Of a DNA stretch of 64,000 nucleotides, positions 1-13,005 are shown piece after piece. Made by a program: the position numbers and the translations under genes. The stretch lies in contig OX459098.1 of assembly GCA_949775045.1 (NCBI GenBank), positions 661,001-725,000 on the forward strand, given 5' to 3'. Position 1 is the stretch's first letter. The number at the start of each line of letters is the position of its first letter. This DNA is from Metridium senile. Lineage: Eukaryota > Cnidaria > Anthozoa > Actiniaria > Metridiidae. The notes under the pieces are model-generated. The model searched no databases, was not told the origin of the DNA, and saw only the letters and a list, made by a program, of their open reading frames with translations.

Positions 1-954
1 GCATGTTCCACCATTCTCACAGGGTGTACTAGCACAATCGTCGATGTCTGAAAGAGTATAGGACATTCAGTCAACATAATCAACCTTGGAGATAAGGTAT
101 CGTCACATAACTTACTCTGAGAACAGTTTGTTCCGTTGTAGCCAGCTATGCAACTGCAGTTATAAGCATTTACAAGATCGTAGCATGTTCCACCATTCTG
201 ACAGGGTGTACCAGCACAATCGTCGATGTCTGAAAGAGTATAGGACAGTCAGTTAACATAATCACCCTTGGATATAAGTTATCCTCACATAACTTACTTT
301 GCGAACAGTTTGTTCCATTGTAACCAGCTATGCAACTGCAGTTATAACCGTTGACGAGGTCCACGCATGTTCCATTGTTCTCACAGGGTGTACTAGCACA
401 ATCGTCGATGTCTGAAAGAGTATAGGACAGTCAGTTCACATAACCACCCTTGGATATAAGTTATCCTCACATAACTTACTCTTAGAACAGTTTGTTCCAT
501 TGTAACCAGCTATGCAACTGCAGTTATAACCGTTGACGAGGTCAATGCATGTTCCATTGTTCTCACAGGGTGTACTAGCACAATTGTCGATGTCTGAAAG
601 AGTATAGGACAGTCAGTTCACATAACCACCCTTGAAGATAAGGTATCGTCACATAACTTACTCTGAAAACAGTTTACTCCATTGTAACCAGCTTTGCAAC
701 TACAGCTATAACCGTTGACAAGGTCGTTGCATGTTCCACCATTCTGACAGGTAATATTAGCACAATCGTCAATGTCTGAAAGAGTATAGGTCAGTCAGTC
801 AACATAATCACCCTTGGAGACAAGGTATCGCTACATAACTTACTGTTGGAACAGTTTAGTCCATTGTAACCAGCTTTGCAACTGCAGTTATATCCATCTG
901 TTGTGTTAGTACAAGTTGCACCATTTATACAAGGATTACTTGCACATTTACTCT
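1..954 (-). CDS. EGF-domain exon array, C-terminal part of a secreted lectin/vWA/EGF protein (runs off the left edge)
   Basis: Six EGF exons are read on the minus strand: 954-844, 775-662, 593-480, 411-298, 229-116 and 47-1 (partial). Each complete exon starts and ends in phase 1, with AG before it and GTAAGT-like donors after it. Four are exactly 114 bp and encode a 38-residue calcium-binding EGF domain beginning DIDDCA and carrying NGGTC, CSC and GYNGTNC. The stretch [10 protein letters not shown] fits the family consensus for calcium binding and Asp/Asn hydroxylation (C-x-D/N-x4-Y/F-x-C). The 954-844 exon is 111 bp, lacks the DIDD start and is the first of the array. Introns are all 68 bp. 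No start codon or signal peptide lies here, so this is an internal or C-terminal block. Its incoming phase matches the outgoing phase of the vWA exon at 12992, so it is probably the same gene as the next entry. EGF identity is certain; the link is inference. Confidence 0.9.
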
Positions 955-3258
955 CTGAAAACAGAAGATGATGTGGGAAGGAAATCAGTTTTGAACTAAG
1001 TTTTGAACTAAGTTTTGAACTGAGTCCTAAGCATATGTCGTTAATGTGAACAGGGCTTAATCATACATATACGTATACCTAGTTGGGCTGTGCTCATTTT
1101 ACGCACTTGTCTTTTCTCACACTCATTCGAAAAATGCTTCAGTGTGTCTGTGTATGTTGCTAAATATGCTTATGTCGCTGTTTAGAACCAGGCTTTAGGG
1201 GCTGCATTTGAGATTTGGGTGCTCGAAGCATTGATGGTATAATACATGATTTTATTATATTTTATTAATTTTTATTTGGTTTGTAGTTTAACGTATATAC
1301 GTAAGCTCAACTTTACGTGGAGGGTTTAATATTTATCCATGTTTAAATTATATGAAAGCACTGATTGTCAGATGGCAAAAGCTTATCATTTATTGAGTTC
1401 AGTACTGCAATAGACCTCTTTAGTTTGGTATGTAATTCCCCATTTCAGACCGTTAGAAAATTGAATCGCTGCAAATTTATATCATTCGCTATCAAAACTC
1501 TACCCCCTCCTTACATAATTGCTTGATGTCCGAGTCCCCCTGGGGAAGTCAGGGGTGAAAATACCGGGTATGTTCGTCGTACTCCCAGGGATAAAAATCA
1601 ATGAAATGGTATATTTTCTATTCGGATATTGAATATTAAATATCAAATTTAGAAAAATAAATAAATAAATAAATAAAGAGAAACTTGTAAATTTCAGAAT
1701 ACAGACTTCTACCGTCAACCAATAATGGTCCCGAAATCACGCTCTGTGGTCAAGAACTGATAAATAAAATGCTAATATATATAAGAAAATGCATTGGAAA
1801 GTGTTTATATCAATATCTATGCAACAAAAGTAGGTTTAGTCAGTTTCTATTGTTCAAAAATACATTGAAAGAAATACATATGAAATTTAAAAAATTTGAT
1901 CAACAAATTCAATTTTTCATTCTAGATATTAGCGCACTGGTTTGACTGAAACCTGTATTTTAATTTAACAATTGTATGTTAATTCTTACTATTTCGTAGG
2001 TTATTTTTTATTGTTCTTGTGACAGCCCACTTCCTTCTGTTCGAAGGTTATTGTGGTCTTTGCACAGTACAAGTGCTCAACTTAAAATAAATGTGTTGTG
2101 CAAGTAAAAACATATAAAAATGTCAGCGGCGTGCGCAGCAACTAAAAAGCGCGCCGAAATCTTTGTTTGCTATAGTACAACTATATTGTTTTTATTATAA
2201 TCATCTAGAGCAACATAGAGTAATGACCAAATCTTCCTTTCACAGATGTTAAACCTTTCGAATCATGCAAACATGCACGTAAGTTTTCTTATTTAATTTT
2301 TTTAACGGTCCCCTGGTTCTATCTTCAGCAAAAATCAACATATCAATTAAATTTAGTCCTGTTTTGTGCGTAATTGGTAATGATAGCCTGCCAGTGAAGT
2401 GGCCTGCGCCGTTTGGTTTGTTCCATTCCCTAATTGTTCTTCGATAAAAAGAGTACTTAGCCCAAGGATGTTAGCCATGATGATAGCCTGAGGCACATCC
2501 GAACTTTTCCTTAGTACGTACGTACAGGCTGAACTAAATGCAAAAGCCGGAATATATCTTATGTTATCGAAGCTTCGTTTGAGCAGCAAAGAACCAAAGA
2601 ACACGAAACAGGTCTACTAATAACCAATGACTAGAGACAAAACCTGTGGTATTTGTATTAATTGTTTCTCAATAATTGTATTCTTTACCTAAATACAGGC
2701 TGTATTAAATACAGAAAAAGCGAATATAAACTGCCTTTTGGCCACACAAACCGTGACTTAAATTACTTCATCGATATCTCTTGAATTAAAGGCAGTAAAC
2801 CGATAAAATATGTGGTACAGAAAATCGCTTATGGGGACTGTAAACAATATCGAAAGCACAACTTCATGGAGCCCATAGTTTAAAAGTTTCACGTCACGTG
2901 AAAGCCAAGAATACAATATATACACGATGATACACGATTTCATTATATTTTATTAATTTGAGTTTGCATTTTCACATCAGTTACTTTACGTGGAGGGTTT
3001 AATATTTACGAATGTTTAAATTATAAGGAAGCACTGATGGTAATTGCAGATTAACGAAAGCTAGGTTTTTGTTAATAATTTCGTGATGAATCTGAATATT
3101 ATGCATTAGAAACCTGTCCCTATTTCTTCTAAGAAATATGTCAGTTGCAACAGCTGTGTTCTGGTTCTTTCTGAGAATAACATGATAGTTTCATTTTTAC
3201 TTTCGTTTTCAGACTCACTATTCAGTATGGCTGATTGAATAAGAATTGATATTACTGC

Positions 3259-3464
3259 TCCCACAATTCATCATTATCACCGATATCCAATCCTCATCAT
3301 CAACAACATCAAGAACATAAATCATCACCATCATTATGATTACCATCATCATCATCATCATCATCAACATCAACATCATCATCATAACCATATATAACAT
3401 CAGCAACATCAAGAACATATATCATCACCATCATCATTATGATTACCATCAACATCATCATCAA

Positions 3465-3496
<32 letters not shown>

Positions 3497-4185
3497 ACAT
3501 CATCATCATAACCATATATAACATCAGCAACATCAAGAACATATATCATCACCATCATCATTATGATTACCATCAACATCATCATCAACATCATCATCAT
3601 CATAACCATATCATCAGCAACATCACGCTCATCAGCAACATTATAATAACTTTAACAACGTCATCATTATCATCATCATTTATACCATCATCATCATTAT
3701 ATTACCCTAATCATCATCATTAATTTCTATTATTACCATCATCATCGTCATCATTATTTACAATTATCATCATTAATTACTATCATCATAATCACTATCA
3801 TCATCACTATCATCAGATCATCAGATCATCAGCATTAACATTACCATCATCACCATCATTACCATTATCATCATCACCATTTTCATCATCAGCATCATCA
3901 TCATCACCACCATTATCATCATCATCACCACCATTATCATCATCACCACCATTATCATCATCACCACCATTATCATCATCATCACCACCATTATCATTAT
4001 TGTGATCATCTTTATTGCCATCATCACCACCACTATCATCATCATCACCACCATTATCATCATCATCACCATTATCATCATTATCATCATCTTTATTGCC
4101 ATCATCACCACCACTATCATCATTATCATTACCATTATGATCACTATCATCATCTTTATCATCACCATTATCAAATGTCGTTAGC
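3259..4185. repeat. ATC/CAT microsatellite block
   Basis: Nearly a kilobase of imperfect CAT trinucleotides. In 3306-3620 a longer unit of about 125 bp, starting CATCAAGAACATATATCATC, is itself repeated. Open frames here on both strands are composition artefacts (Met, Ile, His, Asp runs). Confidence 0.9.
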
Positions 4186-4794
4186 CGATATTTTCACACC
4201 AAAAAGATTCCCACTATACGGTTACAGCAAAACACATTGTATATAAGTTACCGCATTTCGTTGTATATATAGTTACCATAGAAACACAACAAACACTGCT
4301 ACAGTGTACCGCAATATAACAAGTATATCAAAAAGAATTAATTAAAATATCATTGACCATTGTCTACGGACGATTGTTTACTGTTAAACAAATGTGAAGT
4401 TCGCCGTATGTCTACACAAACACACAGAACACAACCAGAAAAGACAACATTCAACTAAATACACATCAACTAGATATAATAAGAAATTAGAAAGATCAGA
4501 TTTTAATACATTAATCCGAAAGGACAGAAAATATATCATTAAAGTTGCCAATGTTGAGCAAAGGTGAAACCCGCGTCATGATGAAATCCGGTCTTTTGTA
4601 CAGTGGATGTAATTAATTTTCAATACTATGATTCAATACTATGATCCACTGTTTTCCTCATAAATACAATAATCTCGATTTGTGTAAGGTTTAAAAAATG
4701 CGCAATTCAAAATTAGCAATGATAGCCCATAAATATTACTTTTCTTATTTTTCCTTTTACTCCGGCGAAGGGTTAAAGCTCGAAACGTCAGTAA

Positions 4795-5170
4795 AGTTAC
4801 ATTTTTTACGGTGTTACAAATGTCATTCTATTATCTATCGTTTATATCAAACACCGACGCAGCCTATACTAGTTTACTCGCTAGTTTCTATTTCTATTTT
4901 TTACGGTGTTACAACTTTCATTATATTACCTATCATTTATATCAAACACCGATGCAGCCTATACTAGTTTACTCGCTAGTTTCCATTTCTATTTTTTACG
5001 GTGTTACAAATTTCATTCTATTACCTATCGTTTATATCAAACACCGACGCAGCCTATACTAGTTTACTCGCTAGCTTCCATTTTTTACGGTGTTACAAAT
5101 TTCATTCTATTACCTATCGTTTATATCAAACACCGACGCAGCCTATACTAGTTTACTCGCTAGTTTCTAT
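4795..5170 (+). repeat. 95-bp satellite, four copies (family A)
   Basis: The motif GGTGTTACAAATTTCATTCT recurs at 4811, 4906, 5001 and 5090. Each unit also contains CGACGCAGCCTATACTAG and ACTCGCTAG. It is preceded by a box reading GGTTAAAGCTCGAAACGTCA, which also accompanies other arrays of this family. Confidence 0.9.
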
Positions 5171-6074
5171 TTACATTACTGAACCTCATCAGTATGAGGA
5201 ATAGTTCTTCGAAGTCTAAATTCAATTTACAAACGCCTCTCAATTACAGTTATGAATAAATATTGCTGGCTGCCTTTGATAACTATATGATATCATGCTG
5301 TTTTAGTAATTATTTTTTTTATTTATATTATATTTTCCATTTTTCATCATCAATCAGAATAACTTTAATTTGGTAGCAAGGACTGGGTTTTTTGGCCGTC
5401 ATTGCAATGTAATTTAGGTGGTGTACTTCTCTGCAAAAATACTCAAATGTGTAGCACAAAATAATACTTTGATAACTGTATGATATCATGCTGTTTTAGT
5501 TATTATTTTTTTTAATTCTATTTTATTTTCCATTTTTCACCATCAATCAGAATAACTTTAATTTGGTAAAGAGGGCTGGGATTTTTTGTGGCCGTCATTG
5601 CAATGGAATTTAAGTAGTGTACCAGAATACTCAAATTTGTAACACAAAATAATACCACTTAAAATAATGTTTGGCTCTCAATAATAATGTACTTTTATAC
5701 ATGAATGAATTCTCAAATGACCTCAAATGTGCTACACAAAATTATATCACTTAAATAAAGCGCTTTTTGTAACTAGTGAGGTGGAATAAACAAGATGACA
5801 TCCTTCTATAGTTTTCTATATAGTTAAGTCGTCAACTGTGAATCGATGCCAATTCGTAACCACACTCTTTCCATACCGCGTCTAAATTCTAAAATTGTTA
5901 AACTTTTCAAATCTTTTTATCTCAGTTTATTTGTTTTTTATTCTTTTTACTAAAACTTTTTTTCATTTAACTCCGTCGCGGTATACACTAGCTAACTCAT
6001 TAATCATAGGAGTCGCGAATTTGTGATGTGTCTTTTATTAAACTTCTAATTTGACATTTTTTCGAAAGAATAAA

Positions 6075-6620
6075 AAAAAAACACTAACGCAACCCACACT
6101 AGATAAAACCGCTAGTTTTCTTACATATTTACTCCAATTGTTCCCTTAGAGACACTGATGTAGTCCACACTAGTTTAACCGATAACTATCATACATTTTT
6201 ACATCAATTGTTTCCTTAGAGACACTGATGCAGTCCACACTAGTTTAACCGCTAGCTATCATACATTTTTACATCAATTGTTTCCTTAGAGACACTGATG
6301 CAGTCCACACTAGTTTAACCGCTAGTTATCGTACATAATTTACTTTAATTGTTTCCTTCGAATCACTGACGCAGTCCACACTAGTTTAACCGCTAGCTAT
6401 CATACATTTTTACATCAATTGTTTCTTTAATAAAACTGCCGCATTCCACACTAGTTAAATCGTTTTTTTATCGCGCTATTTTACTCCAATCATTATTTAG
6501 AAACACTAACGCAAACTACGCGAGTTGATCATGAAACTCTAGTTATTGCACATTTATACTCTCAATATTGCAACAACGACGCAGTCGATACTAGTTTAAC
6601 GGTGAGCGACCGCACTTTTT
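6075..6620 (+). repeat. 70-bp satellite, about eight copies (family B)
   Basis: Units contain GCAGTCCACACTAGTTTAAC, CGCTAGTTATCG and TTTTTACTCCAATTGTTTCC with a 70-bp period. It shares the GACGCAG...CTAGTTTA core with family A, so A and B may be diverged relatives. Confidence 0.85.
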
Positions 6621-7864
6621 TACTCTAAACACTAACCCTAACCCTTCTTAGCAGTAACCTCACATACAGCCGACCTCTAACCATTCAATCAATAAGAAGC
6701 ATTTGTTAACCGTCGCTTTAGTTACCTTGTAATGACCAAACGACGAGTTGAAGTAAGGTTACGAGAACGACCAAAACGCGTAGCGGTCTGTTCGCCATCG
6801 TGTTAAGATTTTAGGGCGTCTTAACTTTTGCTCAGCATTATATGGGAGGTTGATGCAGATAATGAGTGAATCGCTTCTACGAAATGGCACGCTGTTGTGC
6901 ACATCGTTTCTGAGAATCACGCTTGTGTAACGCGATATAGACGTATTGTCTGCCACCAGAAATTATGCGCGATTTGACAAAAGTATTATTCGATTCATAT
7001 ATCTTTACTCCAGTTGTAAAAAGTTATTAACGCCTATAATTCTTCAGAACTTAACGAGAACAAATACATGGGGTTTTTTTCAAAGATATTTTTTTACATT
7101 TTAAACCTAAGTTTCAGAAAAAATTCATATTTTTTGACCGTTCAATTTTAGCGACAATTGAAGGCTATAGCAGACATAAAGGGTATTAATATTCTCTTGT
7201 TCTCGAAATACTGTTTACTTTTCACCAAGTGCATGTGTTGTCAAAAATAGAAGCGAAATAGAACAATTCTCGAAACTACGTTAAAGGTCGTTAAGTAGTG
7301 TTGTTTAAATGTTACGATAAAGTGGGTTTTTTTCTTTCTTTTTTGTTTTGTATTATGAATGGAAAGAAGCGAGTGAACTAGTACGGCTGTCGCACTAGTG
7401 TTAAAGGATATAACCGATAGAGTATTAAAGACGAAGGGCCAAAGCTCGAAACGTCTGTAACGTTAAGTATCAATTTTGATGGTGTTACAAAGTTCACATT
7501 ATTGCATATTCATTATTGTGTTATTATAAGCTATTTTATACAAACAAGGTTAATCTCTAAATAATAAATACAAGAGATATATAGTGGCTTTAACGGATCA
7601 TTTGTTCTTTGATGATGGGATGGGATGGGGTGGGTTTATAAATCCCAAAAGAAATGTCATGCAAATATCATGCCGATAATTTTTTTAGGAAAAATAGCGA
7701 CATAAATTAGCTCAAGATCTATATAGGATGTAGAATATATTGTTGGCTGAGTGTCAAATAGAGTTTTGGACCATTTCCAAAGCTTTCGAACGTTAATATT
7801 CATGCAGGTATCATGTTTTATTCGCCAGAATGACGTCATTTGATTATTACGTCATCATCTGGCT

Positions 7865-8075
7865 GTCTGATGTAATTAGATCTTTGAAAAAAGGTTGTCC
7901 AAGGTTATAAAGAATTATACATCCATTTCAAAAAGGTTGTCCAAGGTGATAAGGAGTTATAGGAATACATCTATTTCAAAAAGGTTGTCCAAGGTGATAA
8001 AGAATTACAGGGATACATCTATTTGAAAAAGGTTGTCCAAGGTGATTAGGAATTATAGGAATGCATCCATTTGAT
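7865..8075 (+). repeat. Repeat family C (GGTTGTCCAAGG units), four copies
   Basis: Units contain ATTTCAAAAAGGTTGTCC and AAGGTGATAAGGAATTATAG. Sibling arrays of the same unit lie at 11.9, 18.7 and 48.4 kb. Confidence 0.85.
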
Positions 8076-8563
8076 GCCCGCCCGGGGGCTTGATGTCAGA
8101 ACAATAACTTTTATTTTCTTGACGAGAATAATATTCGTATCTAGATCACATCTCAACAACAACCCAAATATTTAACGGAGATGATGATTGCTACTAAGCG
8201 ATTTAGAATTTAGATTGAAGCGCTATATCAATTTATTTACTTATATTGTTAACATCTAGATCATTCTTGTTATAAGTCTCCCTCGCAGCCGTTATTAGTT
8301 TCGAACTTCTTGCAAGGGAAATTAATTTTTAATTAGTCTTGCAATTACTACTCACAGTAAAAAACAATTTGGTTAATTAATATTTTTAATAATACATATG
8401 CAAATTTGGGAATGGATACAATCACATTCAGAACTCGATGTTTTTGACAAAACTCAGACCAGACAGACATTAAAAGTTTGTGAAAAAGATGTCGAAGTAA
8501 AAAAAGATATTTTAATGGGTCTTGGTTAAACATGAAGTGTTTTAAGTGCAGCAAAGTTTTGAA

Positions 8564-8696
<133 letters not shown>

Positions 8697-9590
8697 CAAC
8701 TGCTAATCTTAATTTAGGTTAGATTGAAACTTACTAGTTTATTGCAACTTTTCTTTTGTTTTGTAAAAACTGCCAATATGTGATTGGAGACCATGGCCAT
8801 AGAATTGCAGACAGATATGATTTGAAATTAAATCAATTCTCGATTCCTATTTAAATACTATGTATCGTTTCTTTTCACATTATTTTTTTGGGGGACACTG
8901 ATGTTGCAAGATAGTTTTTGGGTAGTACTCAATACTTTTTGTTCGTGCAGGAAAGGTTGCTCGATATTTTTTTTAGAGTTTAAAAGCTTGCTCGATATTT
9001 TTTTTTGGATTCAGCTCCGGCCCCCTCCCCATCAAATATCAAATGGTCCGTCCCTTAGTCTTCAAAAATCGTTTTCGATCTTGGAAGTTAACACGAAGCT
9101 GCTTCAAATTTAAAATAAGGTTACAATATGCAAATTGCATTGATCATGCCGACACATTAAATTTACACATTTTCTTCTACTTCAAAGAGTAGAAAACAAC
9201 GCGAAATTAAAGTAATTTCCCCTAATCAATTTTACTTATTTTATTGAGGCCATTATTAAAACTTAGCCTTGAGATGTCTTTTTGGGAAAAATATTTCGTA
9301 GCACATGGAAACATGGAAACGGTTTCTTAAAACACTAATTTTGAGGTCTTTAAAGAGCGATAATTGCTTTTTATTTGCTTGGGGCAACCTTTCAAAATTG
9401 GTTTAATTTGTCGGTCGAAAATTAGCGAATTTGGCATGCAGAAAATCATTTTCTTCGATTTTTTCGAAAACTAAGCGGTATTTTACAAAACTAAATACAT
9501 AGCAGTTCTTCTTACATTACGGCCTACCTATGGATAAATAAAGAGCGGGATCTATTTTCGAATCTTGCCGCGTTATGTTTGACAACTGCT

Positions 9591-10100
9591 CTTAAGGACG
9601 TTCGCGGGAAAATGCAAAGTAAATGTCAATTTCCTGAGACTTTGCCAGTTGACAAAACTAAATCAGACACATTAAATGAGCTATAAAAATATGGGGGTCA
9701 CCGTCGTTGTTTTCGAGAAAAATGGCCTCAAAGTCGGGAATTTCGGCATTTTTCGCAAGAGCGTGACGGAATGTCTTCGTGACAAAAAAGAAAATTAATA
9801 AAAAATGCCAGTCATAAAAAAAGAAGGCCCTAAAATGATTTTGAAACTCATAATATTTGGAAATAAAGTGATTTTTTGACACATAACGTGAAAAATATTA
9901 TCTTTTTGGAGAAAAAGACCGTACGTCTCGAATAACATGCCCGCTTCTTGTCGTTATCGAGGGTCTAAAATAAGTGGAAAATGGCCAATTTGCTGTGTAA
10001 TGAAAAATGTCATTTTTTCAAAAACTAAGCGAAAACTTATCTTTAGTAGTTGTTTCGATTGATAAGATAACAAATGGGGGTCACCGCGAACGTCCTTAAG
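9591..10100. mobile_element. Inverted-repeat element (MITE-like), 510 bp
   Basis: Left end CTTAAGGACGTTCGCGG and right end CCGCGAACGTCCTTAAG are inverted copies. The interior has no coding capacity. No clear target duplication was identified. Confidence 0.75.
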
Positions 10101-10392
10101 TGCAGCTGTTTAAACTTAGCAACAGAACGCGAGTGCATTCATTATTGAATCAGGATACCGATTCTCCGCAGGTGTCATTGTCGGTCAGTGGTAGAGGGTG
10201 ATTGGGGCGAGGAAAAGGGAGTTCTCAGTCATCTCACGGTAAAACCATTACAAAGGAAGCCCAAAGGAGGAACAAGAGTTGTATGCGAAAAAAAGGAAAA
10301 ATATTATTATTTAGCGTCGGTAGTTCCTTCATCTAACGCTTATCTACTAGGAAGCCGACGGTGCGCTCTTTTTCCCCTTCTCTCCATCAATC

Positions 10393-11095
10393 AACCTCGT
10401 TCCCAGGGCCCTCTCCCTTCGCTTTTGGGTGGGGCGGGAAATCTCTACCAGCTAGCTGTCAAAACATATCACTCACACTTCTGGACAAAAGGTCAACTGT
10501 CTTTCAAAACCACATATACACATACGGCCTATTTCTACATAAAACTATTTTGTGGACTATTTTTCTATCTCTTGTAACCAAAGAACCTTAGTAATATTGA
10601 TTCAAGTTGTTTTCACTCTTATTTTGCAGCCATAGCTCTCTGAAAATGTCATTGTACAATTTTGACCCGTGGGGGGTACTCCCTTTGTCCAAGTGGTAGG
10701 GGTGATCGGCGGAGATTTTGAAAATGACCCCTAAAAGGTACGCTCAAATACAAATAAAGCAGAGTAAAAACGACCCTTAGAACTGATTTTTGAGCCAAAT
10801 CTCTAAATGGACCCTAAAAGGTACGCACTGGAAATATTTTAACCCTAAAAGGTACGCCGATCACCCCTACCACTTGGATAAAGGGAGAACCTCCCCCCCC
10901 CCCCCCCCCCAACCCCCCCCCCCCCCCCGGGAATTTTGATCAATTTAAGTCTGTTGCTCGTCAAAATTTCCCATGACAGTTGAAAAACATTATGGAAATG
11001 AATGGACCAATGAACAAACAGAATCGACCAGCTGATGCCAGGGCCATTTCCCGCCCCACCCAAAAGCGAAGGGAGAGGGCCCTGGGAACAAGGTT
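10393..11095. mobile_element. Inverted-repeat element with 50-bp ends, carrying a nested second element
   Basis: The left end, starting AACCTCGTTCCCAGGGCCCT, is matched by an inverted right end starting at 11095 (AACCTTGTTCCCAGGGCCCT), with about 50 bp of near identity. A different element (10666-10931) sits in the middle. Related single ends occur near 38.89 and 40.74 kb. Confidence 0.8.
10666..10931. mobile_element. GC-tipped inverted-repeat element, copy 1 (family D)
   Basis: Inverted ends carry TACTCCCTTTGTCCAAGTGG and GTAGGGGTGATCGGCG. The interior repeats AAAAGGTACGC several times. The right end is an expanded C-run (10895-10929) that could form a G-quadruplex on the minus strand. Confidence 0.85.
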
Positions 11096-11279
11096 GTCCA
11101 CCAATGCTCCGTTTTACGGGTATTTAAAGCTACTCAAAGCTACACTGATTGGAAAGAAGTCGCAAAAAGAGGCTAGATTCAGGTTTGTACATAAACTATG
11201 TCTAAACAGATTAATATATTATTTACATACCTGTTGAGTGTTTTGGCCTGCTACGTTCCTTTGAAAACGTCCCTCACTG

Positions 11280-11564
11280 TAACTGTGAAAATAAAAAGAT
11301 GGAACAAACGAATGAATGAACGCACGAACAAACAAATGAATGAACGCACGAACGAACGAATGAATGAATGAATGAACGCACGAACGAACGAATGAATGGA
11401 GGGATGGATGAACGAAAGAATTGATACATGAATAAACCACTGAATACATGAATGATCGAGTGATCGAGTGATCGAATAATCGAATGAACGAATGATCGAT
11501 TGATTGATCGATTGAACGAATGAACGAATGATAGATTGATCGAATGATCGATTGATCGAATGAT

Positions 11565-11644
<80 letters not shown>

Positions 11645-11672
11645 CAAATGATCGATCGATCGATCGAATGAT

Positions 11673-11749
<77 letters not shown>

Positions 11750-11800
11750 AATTGATTGATTGATAAACAAACGAATGAATGGATGGATGGATGGATAAAT
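11280..11800. repeat. Tetranucleotide repeat block (GAAT/GATT)n
   Basis: GAATGAAC-type repeats grade into an almost perfect TGAT run (11560-11765). The long Ser-Ile-Asn-Gln open frames on the minus strand are products of this repeat. Confidence 0.95.
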
Positions 11801-11899
11801 GAATGTGGTCTCAAATATTGTCATCTTGATGGTATAAATAAGTTTATTTTTTTACGGTTCGCTCTATCACAATATATAGATACAACCTTTTAAAAGTAC

Positions 11900-12170
11900 A
11901 GTATTATGACCTATTGCCTTGGACAACCTTTTTGAAATAGGTGTATGCCTATAATTCCTTTCCATCTTGGAATGAACTATCGCCTTGGACAACCTTTTTG
12001 AAATAGGTGTATGCCTATAATTCCTTTCCATCTTGGAATGAACTATCGCCTTGGACAACCTTTTTGAAATAGGTGTATGCCTATAATTCCTTTCAATCTT
12101 GGAATGACCTATCGCCTTGGACAACCTTTTTGAAATAGGTGTATGGCTATATTTCCTTTCAGTCTTATTA
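11900..12170 (-). repeat. Repeat family C, 66-bp tandem, four copies
   Basis: GGACAACC recurs at 11921, 11987, 12053 and 12119, exactly 66 bp apart, with TTTTTGAAATAGGTGTATGC between. Confidence 0.9.
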
Positions 12171-12785
12171 GGATCTAACGACTAGTGTGTCTAGTGTATC
12201 TATAAATACTTCCGTTGCACCTGTCTTTTATCAAGATAGATAAGCTTTCTTTTTCTTTGTTTCTTTGTATAGGAAATCGATGAATATTTAATTTCTTTTT
12301 CTGTGTCTCAGTCCTAGCGTCTGAATTTCCATCGATCCTACAAAAACAGCAATTAAAAATTAAATTGTCACTGTTGTGGGTTTGAAATGATGCAAAACAA
12401 GATGCGTTAATTAATACGAGGGACGCGAAAAACCTATACCCATAAAATGAAATAGAATATCCCACTTTCATGTGAACTAGCACCGCGGTACAATTTGATA
12501 TCTTTAATTGTTTTATCAATTTTTCGCATTTGGACAGGGATAATCTCGATTCGGAGTGAATTTAAATGTGTTTTCTACACAATAGATATATCAGGGTCTT
12601 AATGGGGTTAACTGTTAACTGGGAAACGGCTAAAACATTACTGAGAATTCCGTGTCTTTTTAGGATATTTCTTTGTTTTTAATTAATAAATTTGAAATTA
12701 AACATTTCTTTGTTATTAATTTAACTGATAACTGAGAAAATTGCTAAAATTTAGCTGTTAACTGATATTGGGACCCCCCTATTCA

Positions 12786-13005
12786 GACCCTGTTATATAC
12801 TCACTGTCACACCGTGATTAGATATGTACTCACTGTCACACAATAGATGTATACCCACTGTCACGCAATAGATATATATATACCCACTGTCACGCAATAG
12901 ATATATATATACCCACTGTCACGCAATAGATATATACTCACTGTCACACAATAGATATATACTCACTGTCACACAATAGAAATATACTCACTGTCACACA
13001 ATAGA
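12786..13005 (-). repeat. 25-27-bp minisatellite that includes the vWA exon splice donor
   Basis: About eight to nine copies of ACTCACTGTCACACAATAGA. The copy nearest the exon encodes the last codons (LLCD) and the donor GTGAGT at 12991; the others continue into the intron. Copies with ACTCAC keep GTGAGT; those with ACCCAC read GTGGGT. Confidence 0.92.

Noticed and set aside
2353..2604. Minus-strand 83-residue frame with a membrane-protein look
   Set aside because: No splice sites in the phase needed by the lectin/EGF gene and no family recognised.
6627..6650. Telomere-like TAACCC repeats (also near 20705)
   Set aside because: Only two units each time; chance or element-internal.
10188..10591. 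Two overlapping open frames of 129 and 76 residues
   Set aside because: They run across the end of an inverted-repeat element and have no domain or splice support.
11219..11824. Open frames of about 200 residues rich in SINQ repeats
   Set aside because: Direct product of the TGAT tetranucleotide repeat.
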